A stretch of 28,085 nt of DNA from Nitrospira sp. UBA2082 (GTDB lineage Bacteria > Nitrospirota > Nitrospiria > Nitrospirales > Nitrospiraceae), in contig DCZO01000009.1 of the NCBI GenBank assembly GCA_002331335.1, positions 1-28,085 on the forward strand, written 5' to 3'. This document shows, in pieces, positions 1 through 7,094 of this stretch (positions are counted from its first letter, which is position 1; every line of letters starts with the position of its first letter). The translations under genes and the position numbers were made by a program. The notes under the pieces were generated by a model, which did no database searches, had not been told where the DNA came from, and saw only the letters and a list, made by a program, of their open reading frames with translations.

Positions 1-1442
1 TCGCTTTGGAACCGCTCCTCCGGGTCAAACTGCCGTTTGAGCCTCAGAAATTCCGGGAACTGCGGATAACAGGCCTGGACCTGCTCGCGGGCGGCCCACT
101 TGTGATAGGTGAGAAAATAGCTGCCGCCCCGCTTCCTGGCCAGATCGATCAATCGGCGGAATGCAGCCGCCGCCCGTTCGATGCCATCCGGCGTATGTGA
201 GACGTGCAAATTCAGCACAGTGCATGCCCAGGGCTGCCTGGCCCATGCCAAGAACGATTCGTCATCCCGTTCGATCAGGCGGATCGTCCCGTAAATTACT
301 TCCGTTCCATGCCGGCGAAAGTCCTCCCGCATGTCGGCAAAGAACGATGCCAATTCTGACCGAGGCACGTACAGCTCCGAGATCATCTCCGAACCGGGTG
401 CGGGCACCCGCATCCGCTGATCCAGTGACCGGTGATATCCATCGGGGTAATAACTCATCTGGTGGGTGTCAGACCAATAGAGCTGGCCGTCGGTCGCCAG
501 GTATTCGGTTGAATAAACGTCGAACGCCTTCGCCTTATCCGCATGGGCCAAGTAGAGAAGGCGCAGCCATTGGTCTTCAGCAATTTCCCGCTGGTTGTCC
601 GGGATCGGCGTGGCCGGATCGACCGGCCGATAACAGGAAAAAATGCCGCGGCTGAGAAAATCGTCGGAGGCCGGGTCGATGGCGAACTGGCAGTCGCCGA
701 ACAGAAATCCTTCCTGAATCCGCTGCTCGAATCGCCTCATGACATCACTGATTGTAGCCAACTCAACCACGCGCCGGAGCTTCCGCCTCGGCATCAACCG
801 GAGCGTCACGGATGAGACGATTCCAAAGAGGCCGTACCCTCCAACCGCCAGTTTAAACAACTCCGCATTCTGCGAGCGACTGCACTGCAGGGTTCGCCCA
901 TCCCCCATGACGAGCGTGAATGAGTCCACATCTCCAACAAACGGCTTCAGCGTCAACCCGCGCCCGTGGATATTTGCCGACAAGGCCCCGCCGATGCTCA
1001 ACCGGTCCGCACCGGTTTGTTTCTGGACGATCCCCCACTGCCGCGTACTCCCCGCCTGCATCGCCAAGGACGCCCGGATCAATTCCGGCCATTGCACACC
1101 CGCCTCAACCTCCATCAAGCCGGAACCCGGATCCAAATTCAGCACCCGGTTGAACGATCGGGTATCGAGATGCAGGCTGTCCGTCCCGAACTGCTGCGCG
1201 CCCATCGCATGGCGGCCTCCGGCCACAGAGATGGCGAGACGATCAGCCGCCGCCCGCTCAACGGCTCGGTGGATGTCTTGAACCGACCGGACCGCGACCA
1301 GCTCACGGACGGTGGTCGGGTTCAAACCGGAATGCACATCGTTCAACAGCACACCCGCCGAGCCGGGACGGTATGGCACACACCCCCACGGCATCAGCGC
1401 GGCCACCCCGGCCAATTTCAGAAACGCCCGTCGATTGATCAT
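1..1442 (-). CDS. FAD-linked oxidase (PCMH-type FAD domain), 3' end outside window
   Basis: The minus-strand frame is open from an ATG at 1442 to the left edge with no stop, so the protein is C-terminally incomplete (480 residues visible). A GGGAGG ribosome site lies just upstream of the ATG. The N-terminus (MINRRAFLKLAG) carries a twin-arginine-like motif and a hydrophobic stretch ending near Cys21, so export, perhaps by Tat, is likely. Residues about 48-215 look like a PCMH-type FAD-binding domain: a GGRHAMGAQQF segment matches the pyrophosphate-binding loop of the family, and a GGALSANIHGRG segment follows. The rest resembles the substrate/cap half of sugar-lactone or berberine-bridge type oxidases. 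Expected chemistry is flavin-dependent oxidation of an alcohol or lactone; the substrate cannot be told from sequence. It is divergent from the signalling cluster to its right and separated from it by about 350 bp. Confidence 0.85.
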   Translation of the reverse strand, partial: MINRRAFLKLAGVAALMPWGCVPYRPGSAGVLLNDVHSGLNPTTVRELVAVRSVQDIHRAVERAAADRLAISVAGGRHAMGAQQFGTDSLHLDTRSFNRVLNLDPGSGLMEVEAGVQWPELIRASLAMQAGSTRQWGIVQKQTGADRLSIGGALSANIHGRGLTLKPFVGDVDSFTLVMGDGRTLQCSRSQNAELFKLAVGGYGLFGIVSSVTLRLMPRRKLRRVVELATISDVMRRFEQRIQEGFLFGDCQFAIDPASDDFLSRGIFSCYRPVDPATPIPDNQREIAEDQWLRLLYLAHADKAKAFDVYSTEYLATDGQLYWSDTHQMSYYPDGYHRSLDQRMRVPAPGSEMISELYVPRSELASFFADMREDFRRHGTEVIYGTIRLIERDDESFLAWARQPWACTVLNLHVSHTPDGIERAAAAFRRLIDLARKRGGSYFLTYHKWAAREQVQACYPQFPEFLRLKRQFDPEERFQS

Positions 1443-1479
1443 CGCGGTTCCTCCCCGCCATAGACTCGAAGCTGCGTCC

Positions 1480-1507
1480 ACCCTATCAATTGCTGATTCC
1501 CTGTCAA
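1480..1507 (-). promoter_or_regulatory. Candidate sigma-70 promoter for the FAD oxidase
   Basis: Read on the minus strand there is a perfect TTGACA (1502-1507), a 16-nt spacer and TAGGGT (1480-1485), about 40 bp upstream of the ATG at 1442. The -10 is only a partial match. Confidence 0.4.
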
Positions 1508-1569
1508 CTCGTACGTCGTTTTGTTGTCTGTGAGCTTGCAACGGCAATGCACCATCTCCACTTGTCTTC

Positions 1570-1596
1570 GAGAGACCCGCCTCCAACGGGTCTCTC
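1570..1596 (+). terminator. Perfect 10-bp hairpin in the 1443-1788 intergenic region
   Basis: GAGAGACCCG (1570-1579) pairs perfectly with CGGGTCTCTC (1587-1596) around a 7-nt loop and is followed on the plus strand by TTTATCTT. It has terminator shape, but no plus-strand gene ends before it. It may insulate the divergent oxidase from the signalling cluster or sit in the leader of the response regulator. I see no other gene in this 346-bp gap. Confidence 0.5.
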
Positions 1597-1788
1597 TTTA
1601 TCTTCAAACACTTCCTCGCAGAAGGTGTATCGTTTTGTTCTGAAACCGTATCTTTTTGGGATACATCGACACATTGCCCGCGAGAAAACCGCGCATTTTC
1701 TCTATGCACAGCTCTTGCACAAACGACGGCGGAGCAGTGGGCCGAAGGGGGTGATGAATTTGGGCTGAGCCGGGCGAGGGACCGCACG

Positions 1789-2175
1789 ATGCCGAGCTAC
1801 ATCCTGGTCGTGGATGACGACCCAGACATCAGACACATTCTGCGAGAGCGCCTGGAGTCGTACGGATATCTCGTCGAAACCGCCGCGGATGGACCTGCCG
1901 CGATCGAACAGCTGGAGCGCCTGACCTTCAGCGGCATCTTCCTGGATATCCGCATGCCTGGGATGGATGGAATCCAAGTGCTCACTCGAATCAGAGCCCG
2001 CTCCTTGACCATCCCGGTTGTCATTGTGACGGCAGCCGGTACCACAGAGCTGGCGAACGCCTCCATCCAAGCCGGGGCCCAAGCGTGCCTCTTTAAGCCG
2101 TTCGACCAGGCGCAGATCAAGCATGTGGTTGAACGGTGGTTCAGCTGCCCGCTCGACCAGGGGACACGCGTGTGA
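1789..2175 (+). CDS. CheY-like single-domain response regulator
   Basis: The 128-residue protein is a stand-alone receiver domain with no output domain. Expected residues are in place: acidic pocket D9/D10/D11, phospho-acceptor D53 (in LDIRMPGMDG), switch T81 (VIVTAAG) and conserved K103 followed by P104. It should take phosphate from a histidine kinase and pass the signal by protein contact or act as a phosphate relay or sink. A GAGGGA site precedes the ATG. Its stop overlaps the likely GTG start of the TonB-dependent receptor by 4 nt, so the two are translationally coupled. The nearest kinase is encoded at 5362 in the same direction and is the natural partner candidate, though this is inferred from position only. 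Confidence 0.9.
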   Translation: MPSYILVVDDDPDIRHILRERLESYGYLVETAADGPAAIEQLERLTFSGIFLDIRMPGMDGIQVLTRIRARSLTIPVVIVTAAGTTELANASIQAGAQACLFKPFDQAQIKHVVERWFSCPLDQGTRV

Positions 2176-4226
2176 CCACGCAACGGTCAGCCGAACAGCG
2201 GACATCAGTCTCGGCTGTATGGGCACGCTGCCTTCGTGCGGGCATCACCGGTTACGGACTTGGATTGTGCGTGCTCGGCTGGTCCGCTCCCACTCTTGCC
2301 GCTCCTGAGCCTCCCAACGGCTCAACGAGCCCGCCCGGCGTGTTTTCGTTCATTGAAGAAGAGACGGTCAGCACCGCCATTCGCCGTGAACAGCCGATTT
2401 CTCAAGCCCCCTCGAACGTCTACGTGATTACCGCGGAAGACATCCGCCAATCGGGCGCCCCCGACGTGCCGACCATCCTCCGCCGCATCCCCGGCCTGGA
2501 AGTGATGCAGGTCACCGGAGCGGACTTTAATGTCAGCGTGCGCGGCAACAATCAATTATTTGCCAATAAGATGCTGGTCTTGGTCGACGGCCGCTCCGTG
2601 TACATCGATGTGCAGGGGTTCGTCTTTTGGAAAGGGCTTCCCGTCACGCTTCCGGAAATCAAGCAGATCGAAGTGATCAAAGGGCCCGTTGCCGCCCTCT
2701 ACGGCTTCAACGCCTTCGACGGCGTCGTGAACATCATCACCAAGTCGCCGGAAGAAATGAAAGGCACGACCCTGCAAGTGGGCGGAGGCGAGATCGGAAC
2801 CGTTTCGACCTCGGCTGTTTACGCGGGAACCGGAGGAAATCTGAAGTACCGCATCTCAGGCGGGTATGAACAGAATCACCAGTGGCGCGATCGTGACGGC
2901 CTCGCCTTTCGGTCCTACAAGTTCAACAGCCAGACCGACTATGTCCTATCGGACCACTCAAGAGCCTCACTCTCAGGCGGCCTCGTCTATCTGAATCCCC
3001 ATGATGGGCCAATGGTTGGAGCAGGCAGCAGCATTCTCAATCCAGCCGTGAAACTGCCGTACGCCAACCTGTCCTATGAGAATCAGGGCTTCTTCCTTCG
3101 CGCCTATTGGAACGGGTTTTTCGCCGATACGGCCGCCCCCTCTCATCCGCTGCTGCAGGGATTCGTGACCGTCACCGACCCAACCGGGAATCCGGATCTC
3201 CGGTTCCGGGGCAACACCTACAATGTCGAGGGACAACACTCGACAGCGATCGGTGAATCAGGCCGGGTGACCTATGGAATCAACTACCGCTACAACACCT
3301 TTTCCTGCAACTGCGTGTCCACGGCTGGCGATGAACACCGTCTGGGGCTCTATGTCCAGGGTGAGTGGGCAGTCTTTCCCACGGTCAATGTGATCGGAGG
3401 ACTCCGGTATGATCTCCACTCACAAATTAACCCGACCTACAGCCCCCGCTTGGCCGTTGTCTATACACCGATCCCCGGCCATACCGTCCGCGCCCAAGCC
3501 TCCGTCGGTTACCGGCCTCCGACGCTGTTCGAATCGCACCAAGACGCACGCATCACCCCACTTGTTTCAAACCCATTTTTCCCCGTCTCCAACCCCGTCC
3601 TGGGATCACGGAATCTCCAACCGGAAGAGATTCTCTCGTACGAACTCGGCTACCAGGGCTGGTACTTTCGCCACCGCGTCCGAGTCAGAGCCGATCTCTT
3701 CTTCAACCGCACGTGGGACCTGATCGGCCAGGAATCAACGCCGACCGTGGTCCGAACGGTGAACAGCGGGAAAACGGGGGTCTACGGAGCGGAGGTGGGC
3801 GTCGAGTTTCAGGCCACTTCCTGGTTGACCGGCTTCGCCAACTATTCAATCCAGGAAATCGAGAAAAACACCATTGGGCACGCCAGGCGCGGCGCCCCTC
3901 AATCCAAAGTCAACGCCGGCCTGCACGGGGAATGGGACAACGGCCTCAGCGGAGACATCGTGCTGCATCATGTCGGCTCGGCCCAGTATCCCATTGCCCA
4001 ATCGTTTGACATCTTCGGGGTGTCTCCCGGTAGCGGAGTGGACGCGTATACCCTGCTCAACCTTCGAGCAGGTTACCGCATCTGGGAACAGGATGCCCCT
4101 GCGGGATATCGACAGTCGGCTGAAATCGCCGTATCGGTGTTCAACGTATTCGACGACCACCGGGAACATCCACTTGGCGACCTGATCAGCAGGCGCATCA
4201 TGGCCTGGTTGACGCTCAGACTCTAA
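2172..4226 (+). CDS. TonB-dependent outer-membrane receptor
   Basis: The frame is open from an ATG at 2136, inside the response regulator, but the better start is GTG at 2172: it overlaps the preceding stop as GTGA, has AGGGG upstream, and gives a normal signal peptide (hydrophobic core about residues 22-42, likely cleavage near TLAA/PEP at 44). That gives 684 residues. Residues about 73-175 form the plug: a start like NVYVITAEDIRQSG, then IPGLEV, VRGNN, VLVDGRSVY and IEVIKGPVAALYG, ending in GVVNIIT, all plug-family landmarks. The remainder alternates aromatic and polar residues as in a 22-strand barrel. It would import a scarce ligand (ferric chelate, vitamin, metal complex or glycan) using TonB energy; the ligand is not readable. 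The final residue is Leu rather than the commoner Phe. It lies between a receiver and a periplasmic binding protein, suggesting linked uptake and sensing. Confidence 0.9.
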   Translation: MTTQRSAEQRTSVSAVWARCLRAGITGYGLGLCVLGWSAPTLAAPEPPNGSTSPPGVFSFIEEETVSTAIRREQPISQAPSNVYVITAEDIRQSGAPDVPTILRRIPGLEVMQVTGADFNVSVRGNNQLFANKMLVLVDGRSVYIDVQGFVFWKGLPVTLPEIKQIEVIKGPVAALYGFNAFDGVVNIITKSPEEMKGTTLQVGGGEIGTVSTSAVYAGTGGNLKYRISGGYEQNHQWRDRDGLAFRSYKFNSQTDYVLSDHSRASLSGGLVYLNPHDGPMVGAGSSILNPAVKLPYANLSYENQGFFLRAYWNGFFADTAAPSHPLLQGFVTVTDPTGNPDLRFRGNTYNVEGQHSTAIGESGRVTYGINYRYNTFSCNCVSTAGDEHRLGLYVQGEWAVFPTVNVIGGLRYDLHSQINPTYSPRLAVVYTPIPGHTVRAQASVGYRPPTLFESHQDARITPLVSNPFFPVSNPVLGSRNLQPEEILSYELGYQGWYFRHRVRVRADLFFNRTWDLIGQESTPTVVRTVNSGKTGVYGAEVGVEFQATSWLTGFANYSIQEIEKNTIGHARRGAPQSKVNAGLHGEWDNGLSGDIVLHHVGSAQYPIAQSFDIFGVSPGSGVDAYTLLNLRAGYRIWEQDAPAGYRQSAEIAVSVFNVFDDHREHPLGDLISRRIMAWLTLRL

Positions 4227-4279
4227 CCCGCATTATTCATGAACGCTTCTACTGCAACCGCCATGAATAATGCGGGTTA
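4224..4279. repeat. Perfect 18-bp inverted repeat between receptor and binding-protein genes
   Basis: TAACCCGCATTATTCATG (4224-4241) is exactly mirrored at 4262-4279 around a 20-nt loop. The left arm begins with the receptor's own TAA stop and the right arm ends one base before the first possible ATG (4280) of the next gene. There is no T-run after it on either strand, so it is not a classic intrinsic terminator. It could stabilise the upstream message, cause partial termination or bind a dimeric regulator. Confidence 0.8.
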
Positions 4280-5350
4280 ATGGCTCCAATGCGATGCCGG
4301 ATGGGCTGGACTCCGACTGAGCCGATCATGAACACCAACCAAGCGCCTCACGGCGAATACGCTTCGAGCTCACTGCCTGCGCTGAAGCACTCGGATCATG
4401 GCGGCTGGCTGACCGTTTGCCCTCGCATGCTCACGGTAGTCCGGAACGTTTTCCTGTGTCTCTCCTTCGTCCTGAGTCAGGCCATCGTGACAAGCCCGCT
4501 CCACGCCCATGAAGTCGTCATTCTGAAATCAGCCAACATCGCTCCCTACAATCAAGCGATTGCCGGCTTCAAGTCCTCCATGCCAAGCGACACCACCTTC
4601 ACTGAGTACGATCTCAAAGGCGACCCACAAACCGGACGGATCTACGCCGGGAAGACCCGCGCCTCCGGCGCCGATCTCGTGCTGGCGGTGGGAGCCAAGG
4701 CGGCCATCGCGGCAAAACTCGAAATCTTCGATATCCCTGTCGTCTACAGCATGGTCCTCCATCCGGCCAAGTACGACCTCAAGGCCGCCAATATGGTCGG
4801 GGTTTCCGTCAAACCCCCCATCGGGCAACAGCTCAACACCGTGCGTAGTCTCCTGCCGAATCTGAAACGGATCGGATACCTGTACGACCCGGAAAAAACC
4901 GCGCCGCTGTCGGCAGACGCATTGAACCAGGCACGACAGCTCGGTATCACGTTCATCGACCGTCAAGTGCGGACCGCCGAGCAGGTACCGACGGCATTGA
5001 GAGAGTTGTTGCCTGATGTCGAGGCGCTCTGGCTTATCTCCGACAGCACGGTCTTGACCGATGAGTCCTTCACGTTCCTCTTGCGCGCCGCCTTCGACCG
5101 GCATGTGCCGGTCATCGGATTCGATCCGGAATTCTCCCGGAGAGGCGCCTTGATCAGCTTCTGGGTCGACTCGGTTGATATCGGCAGAGAAGCGGCCCAT
5201 GTGGCACAAACAATCCTGGCCGGTTCAACAGCCCCTCCACCAAAATCGTTTCAGCCGAAGCAGCGTATGGCGTTAAATTTTGGAACGGCGGAATACCTAG
5301 GTATTGCCATTCCGACGGCGGTACAGAGTCAGGTTGATGAGGCGTACTGA
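4280..5350 (+). CDS. ABC-type periplasmic substrate-binding protein (ABC_sub_bind-like)
   Basis: The frame is open from ATG 4280 (356 residues), but that start abuts the 18-bp hairpin. ATG 4328 or, more likely, ATG 4427 is the real start: from 4427 the protein opens with a textbook Sec signal (MLTVVRNVFLCLSFVLSQ, likely cleaved after HAHA-type residues near LHAH). None of the starts has a strong ribosome site. The mature part fits the two-lobed binding-protein fold of the ABC_sub_bind group (PF04392): an early ADLVLAVGAKAA segment, VVYSMVLHP, a central RIGYLYDPEKT, and a late VPVIGFDPEFSRRGALISFWVD. Family ligands include amino acids and small organic molecules. No ABC permease or ATPase gene is nearby, and a membrane histidine kinase starts 11 nt downstream, so the protein may present ligand to that kinase rather than feed a transporter. 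Confidence 0.8.
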   Translation: MAPMRCRMGWTPTEPIMNTNQAPHGEYASSSLPALKHSDHGGWLTVCPRMLTVVRNVFLCLSFVLSQAIVTSPLHAHEVVILKSANIAPYNQAIAGFKSSMPSDTTFTEYDLKGDPQTGRIYAGKTRASGADLVLAVGAKAAIAAKLEIFDIPVVYSMVLHPAKYDLKAANMVGVSVKPPIGQQLNTVRSLLPNLKRIGYLYDPEKTAPLSADALNQARQLGITFIDRQVRTAEQVPTALRELLPDVEALWLISDSTVLTDESFTFLLRAAFDRHVPVIGFDPEFSRRGALISFWVDSVDIGREAAHVAQTILAGSTAPPPKSFQPKQRMALNFGTAEYLGIAIPTAVQSQVDEAY

Positions 5351-5361
5351 CTGGAGCCGAC

Positions 5362-7017
5362 ATGCCTAACAGACACGAGACCTACCCTCCGTCCCCAGCA
5401 TTCATCGGTTTGCGGACGAAATTCGTCTTGTTCATCAGCCTCGTCATTATCGCCGTCTGCTCCGGCCTCAGCTGGTACTTTATCCGGCAGCAATCCGATG
5501 GGATGACCCGCGCCTTGGTCAGCTCGGGCAGTATCTTGGTGAAAAACCTGGCCCACAACAGTCGGTACGGGTTGGTGGCGAAGGATCTGGTCCTGCTCGA
5601 CCAGCTGATCGCCGGCGTCATGGACGTCGACGAGAGTGTCTACATTGTCTTCACGGGACCCGACGGAAAGCGGCTGGCTGTTAAGAGCAAGCGCAACGTG
5701 TATCCGAGCCAGACCATCGCCGAATCGCTATTCGGGTCCGACACCCATGACGTGACGATCACGCCGTTTACCGCGGCGGACGGCGGGCGAGGCGAAGCAC
5801 TCTACGATTTTGCTGTGCCGGTCCGTCGGGGGGACGAACGCCAGGCTCCCTTCTCGTTATTGTCCTTCGAATCCGATGAGTCTCAAGACGAGTCTGCCAT
5901 GGCAGAGAAACCGTCGCCACGCATCTACGGGGTCGTCCAAATCGGGTTGACCGGCGAAAGGATGCACGAAGCGCTTAGCAGAATGATCGTCAACGTCATC
6001 CTGATCACTGTCGCGGTCATCATGAGCGGCATCCTCGCCGCGGTGTGGCTGACCCGCCGAATCACCACACCGCTCAAAAATCTGGTCGAAGTTGCACGGC
6101 AAGTGGCGGGAGGAGATCTGACCGCCTCGGTCGCACCGATGACACGGGACGAGGTCGGACAGCTCACGACGGTCTTCAGCCAGATGACCGTCTCATTACG
6201 GGAACGGGACCTCGCGGTGAAACAGGCTTATCAGGAGCTCGAGCAGCTCAACCGGACGCTTGAACAGCGGGTTGACCAGCGAACCAGCGAATTGCAAGCC
6301 GCGAATGCAAAACTCAAGGAGTTGGACCACCTGAAATCGCAGTTCGTGTCGGTCGTGTCGCACGAACTGCGAACCCCGATGACCTCCATCAAGGGCTATG
6401 TCGAGAACCTGCTCGACGGCCTGGCCGGCGCATTGACGCACAAACAGACCTATTCTCTGGATCGGGTCAAGCATAACGTCGAACGGCTGACCCGCATGAT
6501 CAACGAACTGTTGGATCTCTCCAAGATCGAGGCAAATAAACTGGACCTCACCTTGGCGCCGGTTGCCTTATCGGAGGTGGTAGAGGAAGTCGTGGAGAGC
6601 TATCAGGCTGCGGCGAGCCAGAAATCCATCGTCCTTCGGGCGGTCTTCCCTCAGCCCCTGCCCAGGTTCATGGGTGATGCGGACAAGCTGAGCCGGGTCC
6701 TGATCAATCTCGTCCACAACGCCATCAAGTTCACGCCGCAGGGGGGAGAGATCCGGGTCGAAGGACACGTGCGTGATGGCGGGCTTGTCGAGGTGAGTGT
6801 CACGGACAGCGGGAATGGCATTCCTCCTCATGACATCGCGAAGATCTTCGACAAGTTCTACTGGAGCGAGTCGGCTCCCGTGGAAGCCCGCGGTGCCGGA
6901 TTGGGGCTGGCCATCGCCAAGAATCTGGTCGAACTGCACGGCGGCACGATCAGGGTTGAGAGCATCCTCGGCCAAGGCAGCCGTTTTTCGTTCACTGTCC
7001 CGATCGCCCGGCCATAG
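5362..7017 (+). CDS. Membrane sensor histidine kinase (HAMP-HisKA-HATPase)
   Basis: 551 residues. A first membrane segment (about 20-42) and a second (about 209-231) bracket a periplasmic sensor region of roughly 165 residues. After it come a HAMP linker (RRITTPLKNLVEVARQ onward), a coiled coil to about residue 325, the HisKA H-box SVVSHELRTPMTS with phospho-acceptor H334, and the ATPase with N box (NLVHNAIKF), G1 (DSGNGI), F box (FDKFYW) and G2 (GAGLGLA). All catalytic motifs are intact. The start is preceded by GGAG and lies 11 nt after the binding-protein stop, so the two are co-transcribed. It has no receiver of its own; the stand-alone receiver at 1789 is the likely target. The sensor region is not a domain I can name. 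Confidence 0.93.
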   Translation: MPNRHETYPPSPAFIGLRTKFVLFISLVIIAVCSGLSWYFIRQQSDGMTRALVSSGSILVKNLAHNSRYGLVAKDLVLLDQLIAGVMDVDESVYIVFTGPDGKRLAVKSKRNVYPSQTIAESLFGSDTHDVTITPFTAADGGRGEALYDFAVPVRRGDERQAPFSLLSFESDESQDESAMAEKPSPRIYGVVQIGLTGERMHEALSRMIVNVILITVAVIMSGILAAVWLTRRITTPLKNLVEVARQVAGGDLTASVAPMTRDEVGQLTTVFSQMTVSLRERDLAVKQAYQELEQLNRTLEQRVDQRTSELQAANAKLKELDHLKSQFVSVVSHELRTPMTSIKGYVENLLDGLAGALTHKQTYSLDRVKHNVERLTRMINELLDLSKIEANKLDLTLAPVALSEVVEEVVESYQAAASQKSIVLRAVFPQPLPRFMGDADKLSRVLINLVHNAIKFTPQGGEIRVEGHVRDGGLVEVSVTDSGNGIPPHDIAKIFDKFYWSESAPVEARGAGLGLAIAKNLVELHGGTIRVESILGQGSRFSFTVPIARP

Positions 7018-7094
7018 CAGAGATGATTGGCTTCAGCCCGCAGCTGTGCTATGAATCAGGCCCCCTGGTCGATCAATGAAGGAAGGATTGCTGT

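Noticed and set aside
4406..4421. Sigma-54-like match TGGCTGACCGTTTGCC
   Set aside because: GG and GC are 10 nt apart, but the CAC is missing, no dyad lies upstream and it is 6 nt from the probable ATG at 4427.
4280..4426. Longest start for the binding protein
   Set aside because: Not fully rejected: kept in the feature span, but the signal peptide begins at 4427 and the 4280 start abuts the hairpin, so translation there is doubtful.
4529..5209. 226-residue minus-strand frame
   Set aside because: Antisense shadow of the binding-protein gene; composition is unlike a real protein.
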